Positions 46,621 through 54,880 of a DNA stretch of 64,000 nt are shown piece by piece. Made by a program: the position numbers and the translations under genes. The DNA lies in assembly GCF_000240165.1 (NCBI RefSeq), contig NC_017586.1:806001-870000 (forward strand), given 5' to 3'. How positions within the stretch are numbered: the first letter of the stretch is position 1; every line of letters begins with the position of its first letter. Source of the DNA: Streptantibioticus cattleyicolor NRRL 8057 = DSM 46488. Lineage in GTDB: Bacteria > Actinomycetota > Actinomycetes > Streptomycetales > Streptomycetaceae. Under the pieces are notes generated by a model. That model searched no databases and was not told the origin of the DNA. It saw nothing but the letters and a program-made list of their open reading frames with translations.

Positions 46621-47724
46621 TCAGTCGCGGGCGGCGATCCGGCTGAGCCGGGCCATCGCCCGCTCGAAGCCACGGGTGAGGTCGTCGAAGACCGCCTGGA
46701 CGGGGCGTTCCCGGTCGAGTTGTCCGACGATCTGTCCGACCGGGGTGCCCAGCAGCGGTTCGACCTCGTACTTCTGGATGCGGGAGACCGCCTCGGCGAC
46801 GAGCATGCCCTGCAACGGCATGGGCAGCGGGTCGGGGGTGCCTGCGGCGTCCCACGCGTCGGTCCAGACGGTGCGCAGTTGGCGGGCGGGTTTGCCGGTC
46901 AGGGCGCGGGAGCGGACGGTGTCGCCGGAGCCGGCGGCCAGCAGCTTGCGGGTGAGCGCCGCGGAGTGGAGTTCGGCCTCGGTGGTGGTGAGCCAGACCG
47001 AGCCGAGCCAGACGCCCTGGGCGCCGAGCGCGAGGCCGGCGGCGATCTGCTCACCGGTGCCGATCCCGCCTGCGGCGAGCACCGGCAGCGGGTCGACGGC
47101 CCGGACCACCTCGGGGGTGAGCACCATGGTGGTGATCTCGCCGGTGTGGCCGCCCGCCTCGTAGCCCTGCGCCACCACGATGTCGATGCCGGCGTCCCGG
47201 TGGCGTACCGCGTGCCGGGCGCTGCCGGCCAGCGCGGCGGTGAGCACCCCGTGCTCCCTGGCGCGGCGCACCACGTCCGGCGGCGGCGGGCCGAGCGCGT
47301 TGGCCAGCAGCGCCACGGGGTGGTCGAAGGCCACGTCGAGCTGGGAGCGGGCGACCTCCTCCAGCCAGCCGGTGATCCGCCAGCCGGACTCCTCGCCGTC
47401 CGCCAGCTCGGGCACGCCGTGCTCGGCCAGCGTCTCGCGGACGAACTTCCGGTGGCCCTCGGGGATCATCGCCTCGATGTCGGCCACCGAGACGCCCTCC
47501 ACCTTCCTGGCCGGCATCACCACGTCGAGCCCGTAGGGGCGGCCGGCGCAGTGCGCGTCGAGCCAGTCGAGGTCCCGGGCGAGTTCGCCGGGGGCGCCGT
47601 AGCGCACCGCACCCAGCACGCCGAGTCCGCCCGCCCGGCTGATCGCCGCGGCCACCGCCGGGAACGGGGTGAAGCCGAAGACCGCGTACTCGATGCCCAG
47701 TCGGTTGCTCAGCTCCGTCCGCAT
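46621..47724 (-). CDS. Nitronate monooxygenase / 2-nitropropane dioxygenase family flavoprotein
   Basis: This 367-residue FMN-dependent TIM-barrel protein begins RTELSNRLGIEYAVFGFTPF. The motifs VAQGYEAGGHTGEITTMVL (about 200) and LAAGGIGTGEQIAAGLALGA (about 232) bind FMN. In fatty-acid and steroid catabolic islands of actinobacteria such flavoproteins are often annotated as nitronate monooxygenases but may be enoyl reductases. No good ribosome site is visible for the ATG at 47724; a GTG at 47742 is an alternative. It heads an operon with an acyl-CoA synthetase. Two operator-like palindromes, arranged as an inverted pair, lie 43-82 bases upstream. Confidence 0.88.
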   Translation of the reverse strand: MRTELSNRLGIEYAVFGFTPFPAVAAAISRAGGLGVLGAVRYGAPGELARDLDWLDAHCAGRPYGLDVVMPARKVEGVSVADIEAMIPEGHRKFVRETLAEHGVPELADGEESGWRITGWLEEVARSQLDVAFDHPVALLANALGPPPPDVVRRAREHGVLTAALAGSARHAVRHRDAGIDIVVAQGYEAGGHTGEITTMVLTPEVVRAVDPLPVLAAGGIGTGEQIAAGLALGAQGVWLGSVWLTTTEAELHSAALTRKLLAAGSGDTVRSRALTGKPARQLRTVWTDAWDAAGTPDPLPMPLQGMLVAEAVSRIQKYEVEPLLGTPVGQIVGQLDRERPVQAVFDDLTRGFERAMARLSRIAARD

Positions 47725-47766
47725 GGGGGCAGCATGCCGCACCCGGCGGAAGAGGGGAAGAGGGCT

Positions 47767-47783
47767 CCTGACACAACGTCAGT
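47767..47783. promoter_or_regulatory. Operator-like palindrome, copy 3
   Basis: The core CTGACACAACGTCAG lies 44 bases upstream of the nitronate monooxygenase start. It is the exact reverse complement of the core at 47791-47805. Confidence 0.7.
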
Positions 47784-47789
47784 TCTATG

Positions 47790-47806
47790 TCTGACGTTGT
47801 GTCAGT
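47790..47806. promoter_or_regulatory. Operator-like palindrome, copy 4
   Basis: The core CTGACGTTGTGTCAG is the mirror copy of copy 3, with its centre 23 bases away. It overlaps the stop codon of the kinase gene (47802-47804). Two sites two helical turns apart would allow cooperative binding. Confidence 0.7.
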
Positions 47807-49388
47807 CTATGGACCCGGAAGCGCGCCCGCCCTCCGGCGCGGCCTGCCGCGATGCCAGCCTAACCAGGCAGTTGGCCACGTCCTCGCGGGCGCTCACCGT
47901 CGCCGGGTGGTCCGCGCCGAGCACCCGGGTACGGGCGTCGGCCACCGCCTGGTAGGTCTCGCACGCCTGCGCCCAGTGGCCCAGCCAGCCCAGGGCCACC
48001 GCGATCTCCCGGCGGCTGACCAGGGTGTCGGGGTGGTCCGGGCCGAGCACCCGGGCGCGGGCCGCGTGGACCTCCCGGGCCAGGGCGAGCGCCTCCGTCC
48101 AGCGGCCGAGGCGGCCCAGGTTGACCCCGCGCCCGTGCTGCGCGCGCAACGTGTCCGGATGGCCGGGCCCGAGCACCCGGGTACGGGCGGCCACCACCTC
48201 CTCGTACCGCTGGAGCGCCTCGGCGGCGTGGCCGAGGCGGCCCAGGCAGAAGCCGGCCTCGTAGCGGGCGGTGAGGGTGTCGGGGTGGTCCGGGCCCAGG
48301 ACGGCGGCGGCGAGCCGGGCCAACTCCTCGTACTCGGCGAGCGCTTCCTGGGTGCGGCCCAGGTCGCGCAGGGTGGCGGCGAGCCGGGCGCGGGCCGCCA
48401 GGGTGCCGGGGTGGGCGGCGGGCCTGGGCACCGGCCCGGTGAGCGCGGCCAGCGGGGTCACGGCCGGCCGCGGCGGCCTCGGACGGGGCGCCGCCGGGCC
48501 GGGCGCCAGCCGGCCGGCCCACCCCGGGGCCGCGTCGTGCGGCCGGATCGCGGCGAGCCGCTTGGCGACCACCGAGGCGTCCCGGGGGCGCTCGGCGGGG
48601 TCCTTGGCCAGCAGGTCGAGCACGAGCCGGTCGAACGCCTCGGGCAGTTCGGGGCGGCGCAGCCGCGGCGGCTCGGGCGGGGTGTCCCGGTGGGCGACGA
48701 GCACCGCCCAGGCGTCCCCGACGTCGAACGGCGGCGTACCGGTGGCCAGTTCGTACAGCACGCAGCCGAACGAGTACAGGTCGCTGCGGTGGTCCACGGC
48801 GTCGCCGGCGATCTGTTCGGGGGACATGTACTGCGGGGTGCCCATGGCGGTGCCGGTGCCGGTGAGGCGGGCGGTGAAGCCGGCGTCGTGGCCGAGGCGG
48901 GCGATGCCGAAGTCGCAGATCTTCACCGCGCCGTCGGCCAGCCGCACCACGTTGGCGGGCTTGAGGTCCCGGTGCACCACGCCGTGCGCGTGGGTGTAGG
49001 CGAGCGCCGCGGCCACCTGGCCGGCGATGTCGAGCACGTCGGGCACCGGCAGCGGCACGCGTTCGCCGTCCTCCAGCAACTGCGCCAGGTTACGGCCGTG
49101 CAGCAGCTCCATGACGAGGTAGAGCAGCCCGTCGTCCTCGCCGAAGTCGTGCACCACGGTGATCCCGTGGTGCTGGAGCGAGGCGGCCACCCGGGCCTCG
49201 CGGCGGAACCGTTCCCGCAGCACGTCGAGTCGGGCCGGGTCGGCGGCGACGCCGTACGGCCGCAGCGCCTTGACCGCCACGTCCCGGCCGAGCGCCTCGT
49301 CGTGGGCGCGCCACACCTCGCCCATACCGCCGCGGCCGATCCGTTCGATCAGCCGGTACCGCTCCCGGATCAGCCCGTCGTCCCCCAT
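47802..49388 (-). CDS. Serine/threonine protein kinase with TPR tail
   Basis: This 528-residue cytosolic kinase has an intact catalytic domain at residues about 10-275. The glycine loop is RIGRGGMGEVW, the Lys is in DVAVKALRP, and the rest includes VVHRDLKPANVV, the DFG in KICDFGIARLG and the APE-like GTPQYMSPEQ. After a Pro/Ala-rich linker, four to five kinesin-light-chain-type TPR units follow, each ending in a VLGPDHPDTL-like motif (about 345-515). No transmembrane or PASTA segment is present, so the TPRs rather than an external domain must give specificity. The ATG at 49388 starts MGDDGLIRERYRLIERIG. It lies between two acyl-CoA genes on the same strand. Confidence 0.92.
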   Translation of the reverse strand: MGDDGLIRERYRLIERIGRGGMGEVWRAHDEALGRDVAVKALRPYGVAADPARLDVLRERFRREARVAASLQHHGITVVHDFGEDDGLLYLVMELLHGRNLAQLLEDGERVPLPVPDVLDIAGQVAAALAYTHAHGVVHRDLKPANVVRLADGAVKICDFGIARLGHDAGFTARLTGTGTAMGTPQYMSPEQIAGDAVDHRSDLYSFGCVLYELATGTPPFDVGDAWAVLVAHRDTPPEPPRLRRPELPEAFDRLVLDLLAKDPAERPRDASVVAKRLAAIRPHDAAPGWAGRLAPGPAAPRPRPPRPAVTPLAALTGPVPRPAAHPGTLAARARLAATLRDLGRTQEALAEYEELARLAAAVLGPDHPDTLTARYEAGFCLGRLGHAAEALQRYEEVVAARTRVLGPGHPDTLRAQHGRGVNLGRLGRWTEALALAREVHAARARVLGPDHPDTLVSRREIAVALGWLGHWAQACETYQAVADARTRVLGADHPATVSAREDVANCLVRLASRQAAPEGGRASGSID

Positions 49389-49482
49389 CGCAAGCCGCCG
49401 CCCCGTCGGTCACACGTCAGTCGGCGTTGGCGTCCCCCTCGTGACCAGTATCCCCGGCGCGGCGCCCGGAGCTACCCCCCGG

Positions 49483-50661
<1,179 letters not shown>

Positions 50662-50767
50662 GGCCCCTCCCAGGGTGCGGCGGTTCCCGGCGGCGCGCGG
50701 GCGGCGGCGCCCGGTGCGCGGCACACGGTAGAACGCGTTGCAGAAATCCGGAAGGGCCGGGCGCCCG

Positions 50768-51529
50768 TCAGCACCGGGCGGATCCGGCGGCGACCGTGGC
50801 GGCCTCGTCGGCGTGCACGTGGTAGACGGCGTACGCGCGCCGGATGACCGGCTGGGCCACGTTGCGCACCCGGACCCCGCCGGCGGTCAGGCCGTGTTCG
50901 CTGCCCGCGTGGGCGTGGCCGTGCACGGCGAGGTCGGCCCCGGCCCCGTCGATCGCTTCGGCCAGCAGGTAACTGCCGAGGAACGGATAGATCTCCAGCG
51001 GCTCCCCGGCGAGGGTGTCGGGCACCGGGGAGAAGTGCGTCAGCACGACGCGTACCGCGCAGCCATCGGCGGCCAGCCCCTCCAGCGCGCCGCGCAGGCC
51101 CTCGGCACACCGCTTGGTGTACCGGATGAACGCCTTCATCTCCGGCTCCCCGAAGTCGCCGCCGCTGCGCCCCGCGAATCCGCCGCCGAACCCCTTGGTG
51201 CCGGCCACCCCGACCCGGGTGCCGGCCAGATCGAGCACGGTGCCCCCGCACTCCAGGACGGTGACCCCGGCGTCGGCGAGCACGGCGGTGATCTCGTCCT
51301 GCTGGTCGGAGTGGTAGTCGTGGTTGCCGAGTACGGCCACCACCGGCACCGCGAGCCCGGCGACCTCGTCGGCGACCACCCGGGCCTCCTCGACCGTGCC
51401 GTGCCGGGTCAGGTCCCCGGCGAGCAGCAACAGGTCGGCGCATTGCGGCAACGCCTCGAAGGCGGGGCGCAGCAGCCCGCGGCTGTCGTCGCCCATGTGG
51501 ATGTCCCCGACGGCTGCGACACGGATCAT
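50768..51529 (-). CDS. Calcineurin-like metallophosphoesterase
   Basis: This 253-residue dinuclear metal phosphoesterase has all five family motifs: VGDIHMG, LLAGDLTRHG, VLGNHDYH, VVLTHFSP and AVHGHAHAG. The substrate could be a nucleotide or a phosphoprotein. Its start overlaps the stop of the BON gene as ATGA (51526-51529), so it is translationally coupled. A segment FGGGFAGRSGGDFGEPEM around 112-130 is a Gly-rich insertion of unknown role. Confidence 0.9.
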   Translation of the reverse strand: MIRVAAVGDIHMGDDSRGLLRPAFEALPQCADLLLLAGDLTRHGTVEEARVVADEVAGLAVPVVAVLGNHDYHSDQQDEITAVLADAGVTVLECGGTVLDLAGTRVGVAGTKGFGGGFAGRSGGDFGEPEMKAFIRYTKRCAEGLRGALEGLAADGCAVRVVLTHFSPVPDTLAGEPLEIYPFLGSYLLAEAIDGAGADLAVHGHAHAGSEHGLTAGGVRVRNVAQPVIRRAYAVYHVHADEAATVAAGSARC

Positions 51530-51780
51530 GCCAGGTCCTCCGGGTGGTCGGGGGCGGTCGCGTCGGCGAGCACCAGATCGCTGCGGAGCGGTACGTCGCC
51601 CAGTTCCTCCCGGGCGACGCGCAGGATCTCCTCGCGGCAGCCGGCGGTGGGCACGGTGCCGGTGAGCAGCACGCCGTCGCCGCGCGCCTCGGCCCGTACG
51701 CCGAGTTCGGCGGTGGGGTCGGCGGCCAGCCGCTCCCGCAGCCGGGCCACCCGGTACTCGGTGGTGTCCGCACCGGTCAT
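51526..51780 (-). CDS. BON-domain small protein
   Basis: This 84-residue protein is almost entirely one BON-like domain. It has the helix VARLRERLAADPTAELGV, a strand pair around GDGVLLTGTVPTAGCREEIL and a final LVLAD strand. BON domains usually contact membranes or phospholipids, but there is no signal peptide, so this copy is cytoplasmic. It overlaps both neighbours by ATGA junctions (51526-51529 and 51777-51780). Confidence 0.78.
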   Translation of the reverse strand: MTGADTTEYRVARLRERLAADPTAELGVRAEARGDGVLLTGTVPTAGCREEILRVAREELGDVPLRSDLVLADATAPDHPEDLA

Positions 51781-52838
51781 GGCGCTCCCTCGGATGGTTC
51801 GGACCGGTCGCTCCGGTCGATGACGTCCAGTCGTTCGAGGAGGTAGAAGAAGGCGGCGGGCATCGGGTCGGCCCCCAGGTCGCGGCGGAGCCGGTCCCAG
51901 TCGACCTTCTCCCGCAGCGTGCGGGCCACCGGCAGCACGGCCCCGAAGTCGCAGTGGTGCTCGGAGAACGCCGCGATCAGACTGCCGACCAGATCGGTGG
52001 CGGTGAGCACCGGCATCCGCACCGAGTCCACCGACAGGACCTCCGCGCGGTCCAGGACCTCCCGGGTGATCGGACGGTGGGCCAACTCGAAGATCAGGTC
52101 CACCTCGGCGCCCCCGCACCGCGCCTTGATCAGCCAGTCCTCCGGTGGATGACGCACCTCGATCCCGGCCCGCCGCAACGTCGCGGCCACCGCGTCGGCG
52201 TCCTCCCGCCGCACGCAGAAATCCGCGTCGTGCTGCAACCCGGTGGCCACCCCGTGCGCGTACGCCGCCACACTCCCGGCCAACGCGAACGGCTCAGGCG
52301 CCGCCTTGAGCAACGCGCCGACGCGCTTGGCGGCCTCCAGGATGGACTGCGTGCGGTCGGGCGGGAGGGGGTGGGCCGGGGCGGTGGCGCCCGGCCCGTC
52401 GGACGCGGATGCGCCGCCCCCGGCGGCGGCGCGTGACGCGCCGGGCGCGGCGGAGTCGGCTTGAGCGATGGCGCCCGGCACGCCCGAGCGGTCCCGGGCG
52501 GCAGCGCCCGTCGTGTCGGGCGCGGACGTACGGTCCCGGCCGGCGGCGCCCGGCTCGGCCGTTCCGCCCCCGGCGACTCCTGGCGCCTCGGGCGCGGACG
52601 TGCCGTCCCGGGAGGCGACGCTCGCCGCGTCGCGTCCGACCGTGCCGTCCCAAGCGGCAGCACCCGGCGCGCCGCGCCCCGGCGTACCGTCGGCGCCGGA
52701 TGCCGTCACCCCATGGGCCGGCGGGCCGGCGCGTACCGGGCCGGCGCGGGTCGGGCCCTCGTACGCCGGGTCGCTCTGGGCCGCCGGGCGGCCGGGGGCC
52801 GGGCCGTCCGGGCCGGGGATGTCGTCCGTGTCACGCAT
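51777..52838 (-). CDS. Nucleotidyltransferase-fold protein with a repetitive disordered N-terminus
   Basis: This protein of about 353 residues has two parts. The C-terminal half (about 165-353) is a minimal nucleotidyltransferase: FALAGSVAAYAHG, the metal-binding DADFCVRREDADAV and a third acid in AEVDLIFELAHRPI. Such proteins include toxin-antitoxin-like and tRNA-modifying enzymes. The first 160 residues are a low-complexity Ala/Gly/Pro/Asp array with imperfect 10-15-residue repeats such as ASRDGTSAPEAPGV and AGRDRTSAPDTTGAA. The ATG at 52838 is chosen; a GTG three codons earlier is possible. It starts the three-gene coupled operon. Confidence 0.75.
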   Translation of the reverse strand: MRDTDDIPGPDGPAPGRPAAQSDPAYEGPTRAGPVRAGPPAHGVTASGADGTPGRGAPGAAAWDGTVGRDAASVASRDGTSAPEAPGVAGGGTAEPGAAGRDRTSAPDTTGAAARDRSGVPGAIAQADSAAPGASRAAAGGGASASDGPGATAPAHPLPPDRTQSILEAAKRVGALLKAAPEPFALAGSVAAYAHGVATGLQHDADFCVRREDADAVAATLRRAGIEVRHPPEDWLIKARCGGAEVDLIFELAHRPITREVLDRAEVLSVDSVRMPVLTATDLVGSLIAAFSEHHCDFGAVLPVARTLREKVDWDRLRRDLGADPMPAAFFYLLERLDVIDRSDRSEPSEGAP

Positions 52839-52928
52839 CACCGCCACCCCGTCACCGTTGTCGTCACCGTGATCACCGCGCAGGGGTCGGGTACCCAGTG
52901 GGCCGGGTCGGACACGTGGGGCGGCGGG

Positions 52929-53135
52929 TCAGTGGGTGGGAGGCGTGGCGAGGCGGGCGCCCGCCTCGCCGGACCGGGACGGCGTCGAGGCCGTCGCGGG
53001 CGGCGGCCAGGGCGCACGCCCGCCGGCCTCGGAGACCGCGGCGGCCAGCCGTCCGACGGCCACCCCGCCCATCGGCGCCAGGGCGACGGGGTGCCGCACC
53101 CCGGCCAGTTCGGTGAAGGCGGTTGGCAGCGTCAT
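52929..53135 (-). pseudogene. Truncated nitronate monooxygenase (N-terminal fragment)
   Basis: The first 40 residues (for example FTELAGVRHPVALAPMGGVA, then GRLAAAVSEAGG) are a clear start of an FMN-dependent nitronate monooxygenase, which is about 330 residues when complete. Just after SEAGG the frame becomes Pro/Ser-rich and stops at codon 69. No remaining part of the barrel is seen nearby, so the gene was deleted rather than only frameshifted. An operator-like repeat 52 bases before its ATG matches those of the acyl-CoA island. Confidence 0.75.
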
Positions 53136-53186
53136 CGCACCACTGTCACCGTACGGTGCGGGCGAACGCCGGAGCACGCCGCACAG

Positions 53187-53201
53187 TTGACGTGCCGTCA
53201 G
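53187..53201. promoter_or_regulatory. Operator-like repeat, copy 5 (TTGACGTGCCGTCAG)
   Basis: It shares the TGAC-N4-CGTCAG core with copies 1 and 2 and lies 52 bases upstream of the truncated nitronate monooxygenase. It overlaps the stop codon of the SRPBCC gene (53198-53200). Confidence 0.55.
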
Positions 53202-53605
53202 CTCTCGCCGAGTACCGTTCCGAGCTGTTCCAGTACCCCGGGCCACCCCTCGCCCATGCCGTGGTAGGCGGCCCTGCCCATCGGGGAGTCGAGGTCGAAC
53301 CCGGCGTGTTCGAGGAGGAGCCTGGTGCCGTCGCCCTCCGGCACCAGGCGCCAGGTGATCAGGGTGTCGAGGGCGCCTTCGGCGAAGCGGTAGCTCAGCA
53401 GGCGTTCGGGCTCGACGGCGGTCACCTCGCAGGGCTGCTCGCCCCAGGGGCCCATGTCGAGGCTGAAGCGGTGGCCCACCACGGGCCGTACGTCCCCGGC
53501 CGCCCACCAGCGGGCGTGCGGTTCGGGGTCGGTCAGGGCACGCCAGACCACGGCGGGCGGACGGGGCAGGAACTGGTCGCAGTGGATGACGGCCGGATCG
53601 GTCAC
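53198..53605 (-). CDS. SRPBCC (AHSA1-like) domain protein
   Basis: This 135-residue protein has the START/Bet v1-like fold of the AHSA1 type. The opening strand and helix contain PRPPAVVWRALTDPEPHARW, with GHRFSLDMGPWGE in the middle. The C-terminal half has LVPEGDGTRLLLEHAGFD and the final helix GWPGVLEQLGTVL. Such proteins bind hydrophobic ligands. They are frequently encoded next to an ArsR regulator, as here, where the start overlaps the regulator's stop by ATGA (53602-53605). The ligand is unknown. Confidence 0.88.
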   Translation of the reverse strand: MTDPAVIHCDQFLPRPPAVVWRALTDPEPHARWWAAGDVRPVVGHRFSLDMGPWGEQPCEVTAVEPERLLSYRFAEGALDTLITWRLVPEGDGTRLLLEHAGFDLDSPMGRAAYHGMGEGWPGVLEQLGTVLGES

Positions 53606-53913
53606 GGGTTCTCCTCGTCAAGCAGTTCGGCGAGCGAGCGCAGGCGCCCCCGCCAGTACCGCTCGAAGGGGTGCAGCCAGTCGCCGACCTCTTCCAGCCG
53701 ACGGGGTTCGAGGTGGTAGAACCGCTGCCGGCCACGGGGCTCCTCGCGCACCAGGCCGGCCTGGCGCAACACCTGGAGGTGCTCGGATATCGCGGGGCGG
53801 CTCAGCTCGAACTCGCTCACCAGGTCGTTCACCGCGCGAGGCCCGTCCCGCAGCGCGTCGAGCAAGTGGCGGCGCACCGGGTTGGCCAGCGCGCCGAAGA
53901 CGTCGGTCGGCAC
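53602..53913 (-). CDS. ArsR-family transcriptional regulator
   Basis: This 103-residue winged-helix repressor has the opening MPTDVFGALANPVRRHLLDA, the recognition helix region ELSRPAISEHLQVLRQAGLV and the wing EEPRGRQRFYHLE. It has no metal-binding ELCVC motif, so it belongs to the non-metal group found next to SRPBCC proteins. A palindrome 13 bases before its start is a likely autoregulatory site. It is divergent from the MOSC gene. Confidence 0.92.
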   Translation of the reverse strand: MPTDVFGALANPVRRHLLDALRDGPRAVNDLVSEFELSRPAISEHLQVLRQAGLVREEPRGRQRFYHLEPRRLEEVGDWLHPFERYWRGRLRSLAELLDEENP

Positions 53914-53926
53914 GCCACCGACGTTA

Positions 53927-53944
53927 CGTCGGAGATTTCCGACG
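53927..53944. promoter_or_regulatory. Palindrome upstream of the ArsR gene
   Basis: CGTCGGA (53927-53933) and TCCGACG (53938-53944) are exact complements around a 4-base centre. The position, 13-30 bases before the arsR-type start, is right for autorepression. Confidence 0.6.
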
Positions 53945-54040
53945 CGTCAATCCGGGCTCGGCCCGACGGGTACCCGTACTTCGCGACGTACCTGGTCACA
54001 CCGGCCCCACCGGCCCCGGCCACGGTCTAGGCTCCCCGGT

Positions 54041-54868
54041 ATGGCCACCGTCATCGAACTGATCTACTACCCCGTCAAGGGGTGCGCCGGCACGTCGGTG
54101 CACGGCGCCCGCCTCACCCCGGCCGGGATCGCCCACGACCGGAGCTTCATGGTGGTGGGAGCGGACGGGGTGGCGCGTACTCAGCGGCGGGACCCGCTGC
54201 TGGCCACCGTGCGCCCCGAGATCACCACGGACGGCGCACACCTGACCCTTCGCGCCCCCGGCATCGACGCGGTGACCCTCGCCGTGGACACCGAGGGCCC
54301 GCGGCGCGGCGTGGAGCTGTTCGGCGAGCCCTACCAGGGCATCGACCAGGGCGACACGGTGGCCGGGTGGCTCTCCCAGGTGCTCGGGGCGGAGAGCCGG
54401 CTGGTGCGCGTGCCGCCGGAGCACGCCCGCCCGACGGACGGCCTGACGCCGGGGACCTGCGGGTACGCCGACAGCAACGCCCTCCTCGTCGCTTCGACGG
54501 CCTCGCTGGAACTGCTCAACGAACGGATCACGGCGCGCGGGGCCAAGCCGCTGCCGATGTCGCGCTTCCGGGCCAACATCGTGCTCGCCGGATGGGACGA
54601 GCCGCACACCGAGGACCGGGCGCGCCGTGTTCTGGCGGGCGGGGCCGAACTCGGTTACGCCAAGCCCGCCATCCGCTGCGCCGTCACCCTGGTCGACCAG
54701 GAGACCGGCGCCCGGCGCGGTCCGGAACCGCTGCGCAGCCTCGCCGACTACCGCAGGGCGGCCGGTGGCGGGGTGGCCTTCGGCGCCAAGTTCTCGGTGG
54801 TGCGCCACGGTGACCTCGCCGTGGGCGACGAGGTCACCGTGGCCTCCTGGGGCGCCTCGGAGGTGTGA
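54041..54868 (+). CDS. MOSC-domain protein (with MOSC N-terminal beta-barrel)
   Basis: This 275-residue protein has the N-terminal MOSC beta-barrel (ELIYYPVKGCAGTSVHGARL, then HDRSFMVVGADG). The C-terminal MOSC domain follows (YADSNALLVASTASLELLNE, MSRFRANIVLAGWDEPHTED) with the candidate active-site Cys in AIRCAVTLVDQETG. MOSC proteins bind the molybdenum cofactor and carry sulfur or reduce N-hydroxylated compounds. The ATG at 54041 begins the first conserved strand. It converges on the penicillin-binding protein gene. Confidence 0.9.
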   Translation: MATVIELIYYPVKGCAGTSVHGARLTPAGIAHDRSFMVVGADGVARTQRRDPLLATVRPEITTDGAHLTLRAPGIDAVTLAVDTEGPRRGVELFGEPYQGIDQGDTVAGWLSQVLGAESRLVRVPPEHARPTDGLTPGTCGYADSNALLVASTASLELLNERITARGAKPLPMSRFRANIVLAGWDEPHTEDRARRVLAGGAELGYAKPAIRCAVTLVDQETGARRGPEPLRSLADYRRAAGGGVAFGAKFSVVRHGDLAVGDEVTVASWGASEV

Positions 54869-54880
54869 ACCCCCGTCCGT

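Noticed and set aside
49389..49440. Further copy of the CTGAC operator near 49412 (GGTCACACGTCAG)
   Set aside because: Only one half-site matches and the spacing is wrong, so it was not counted.
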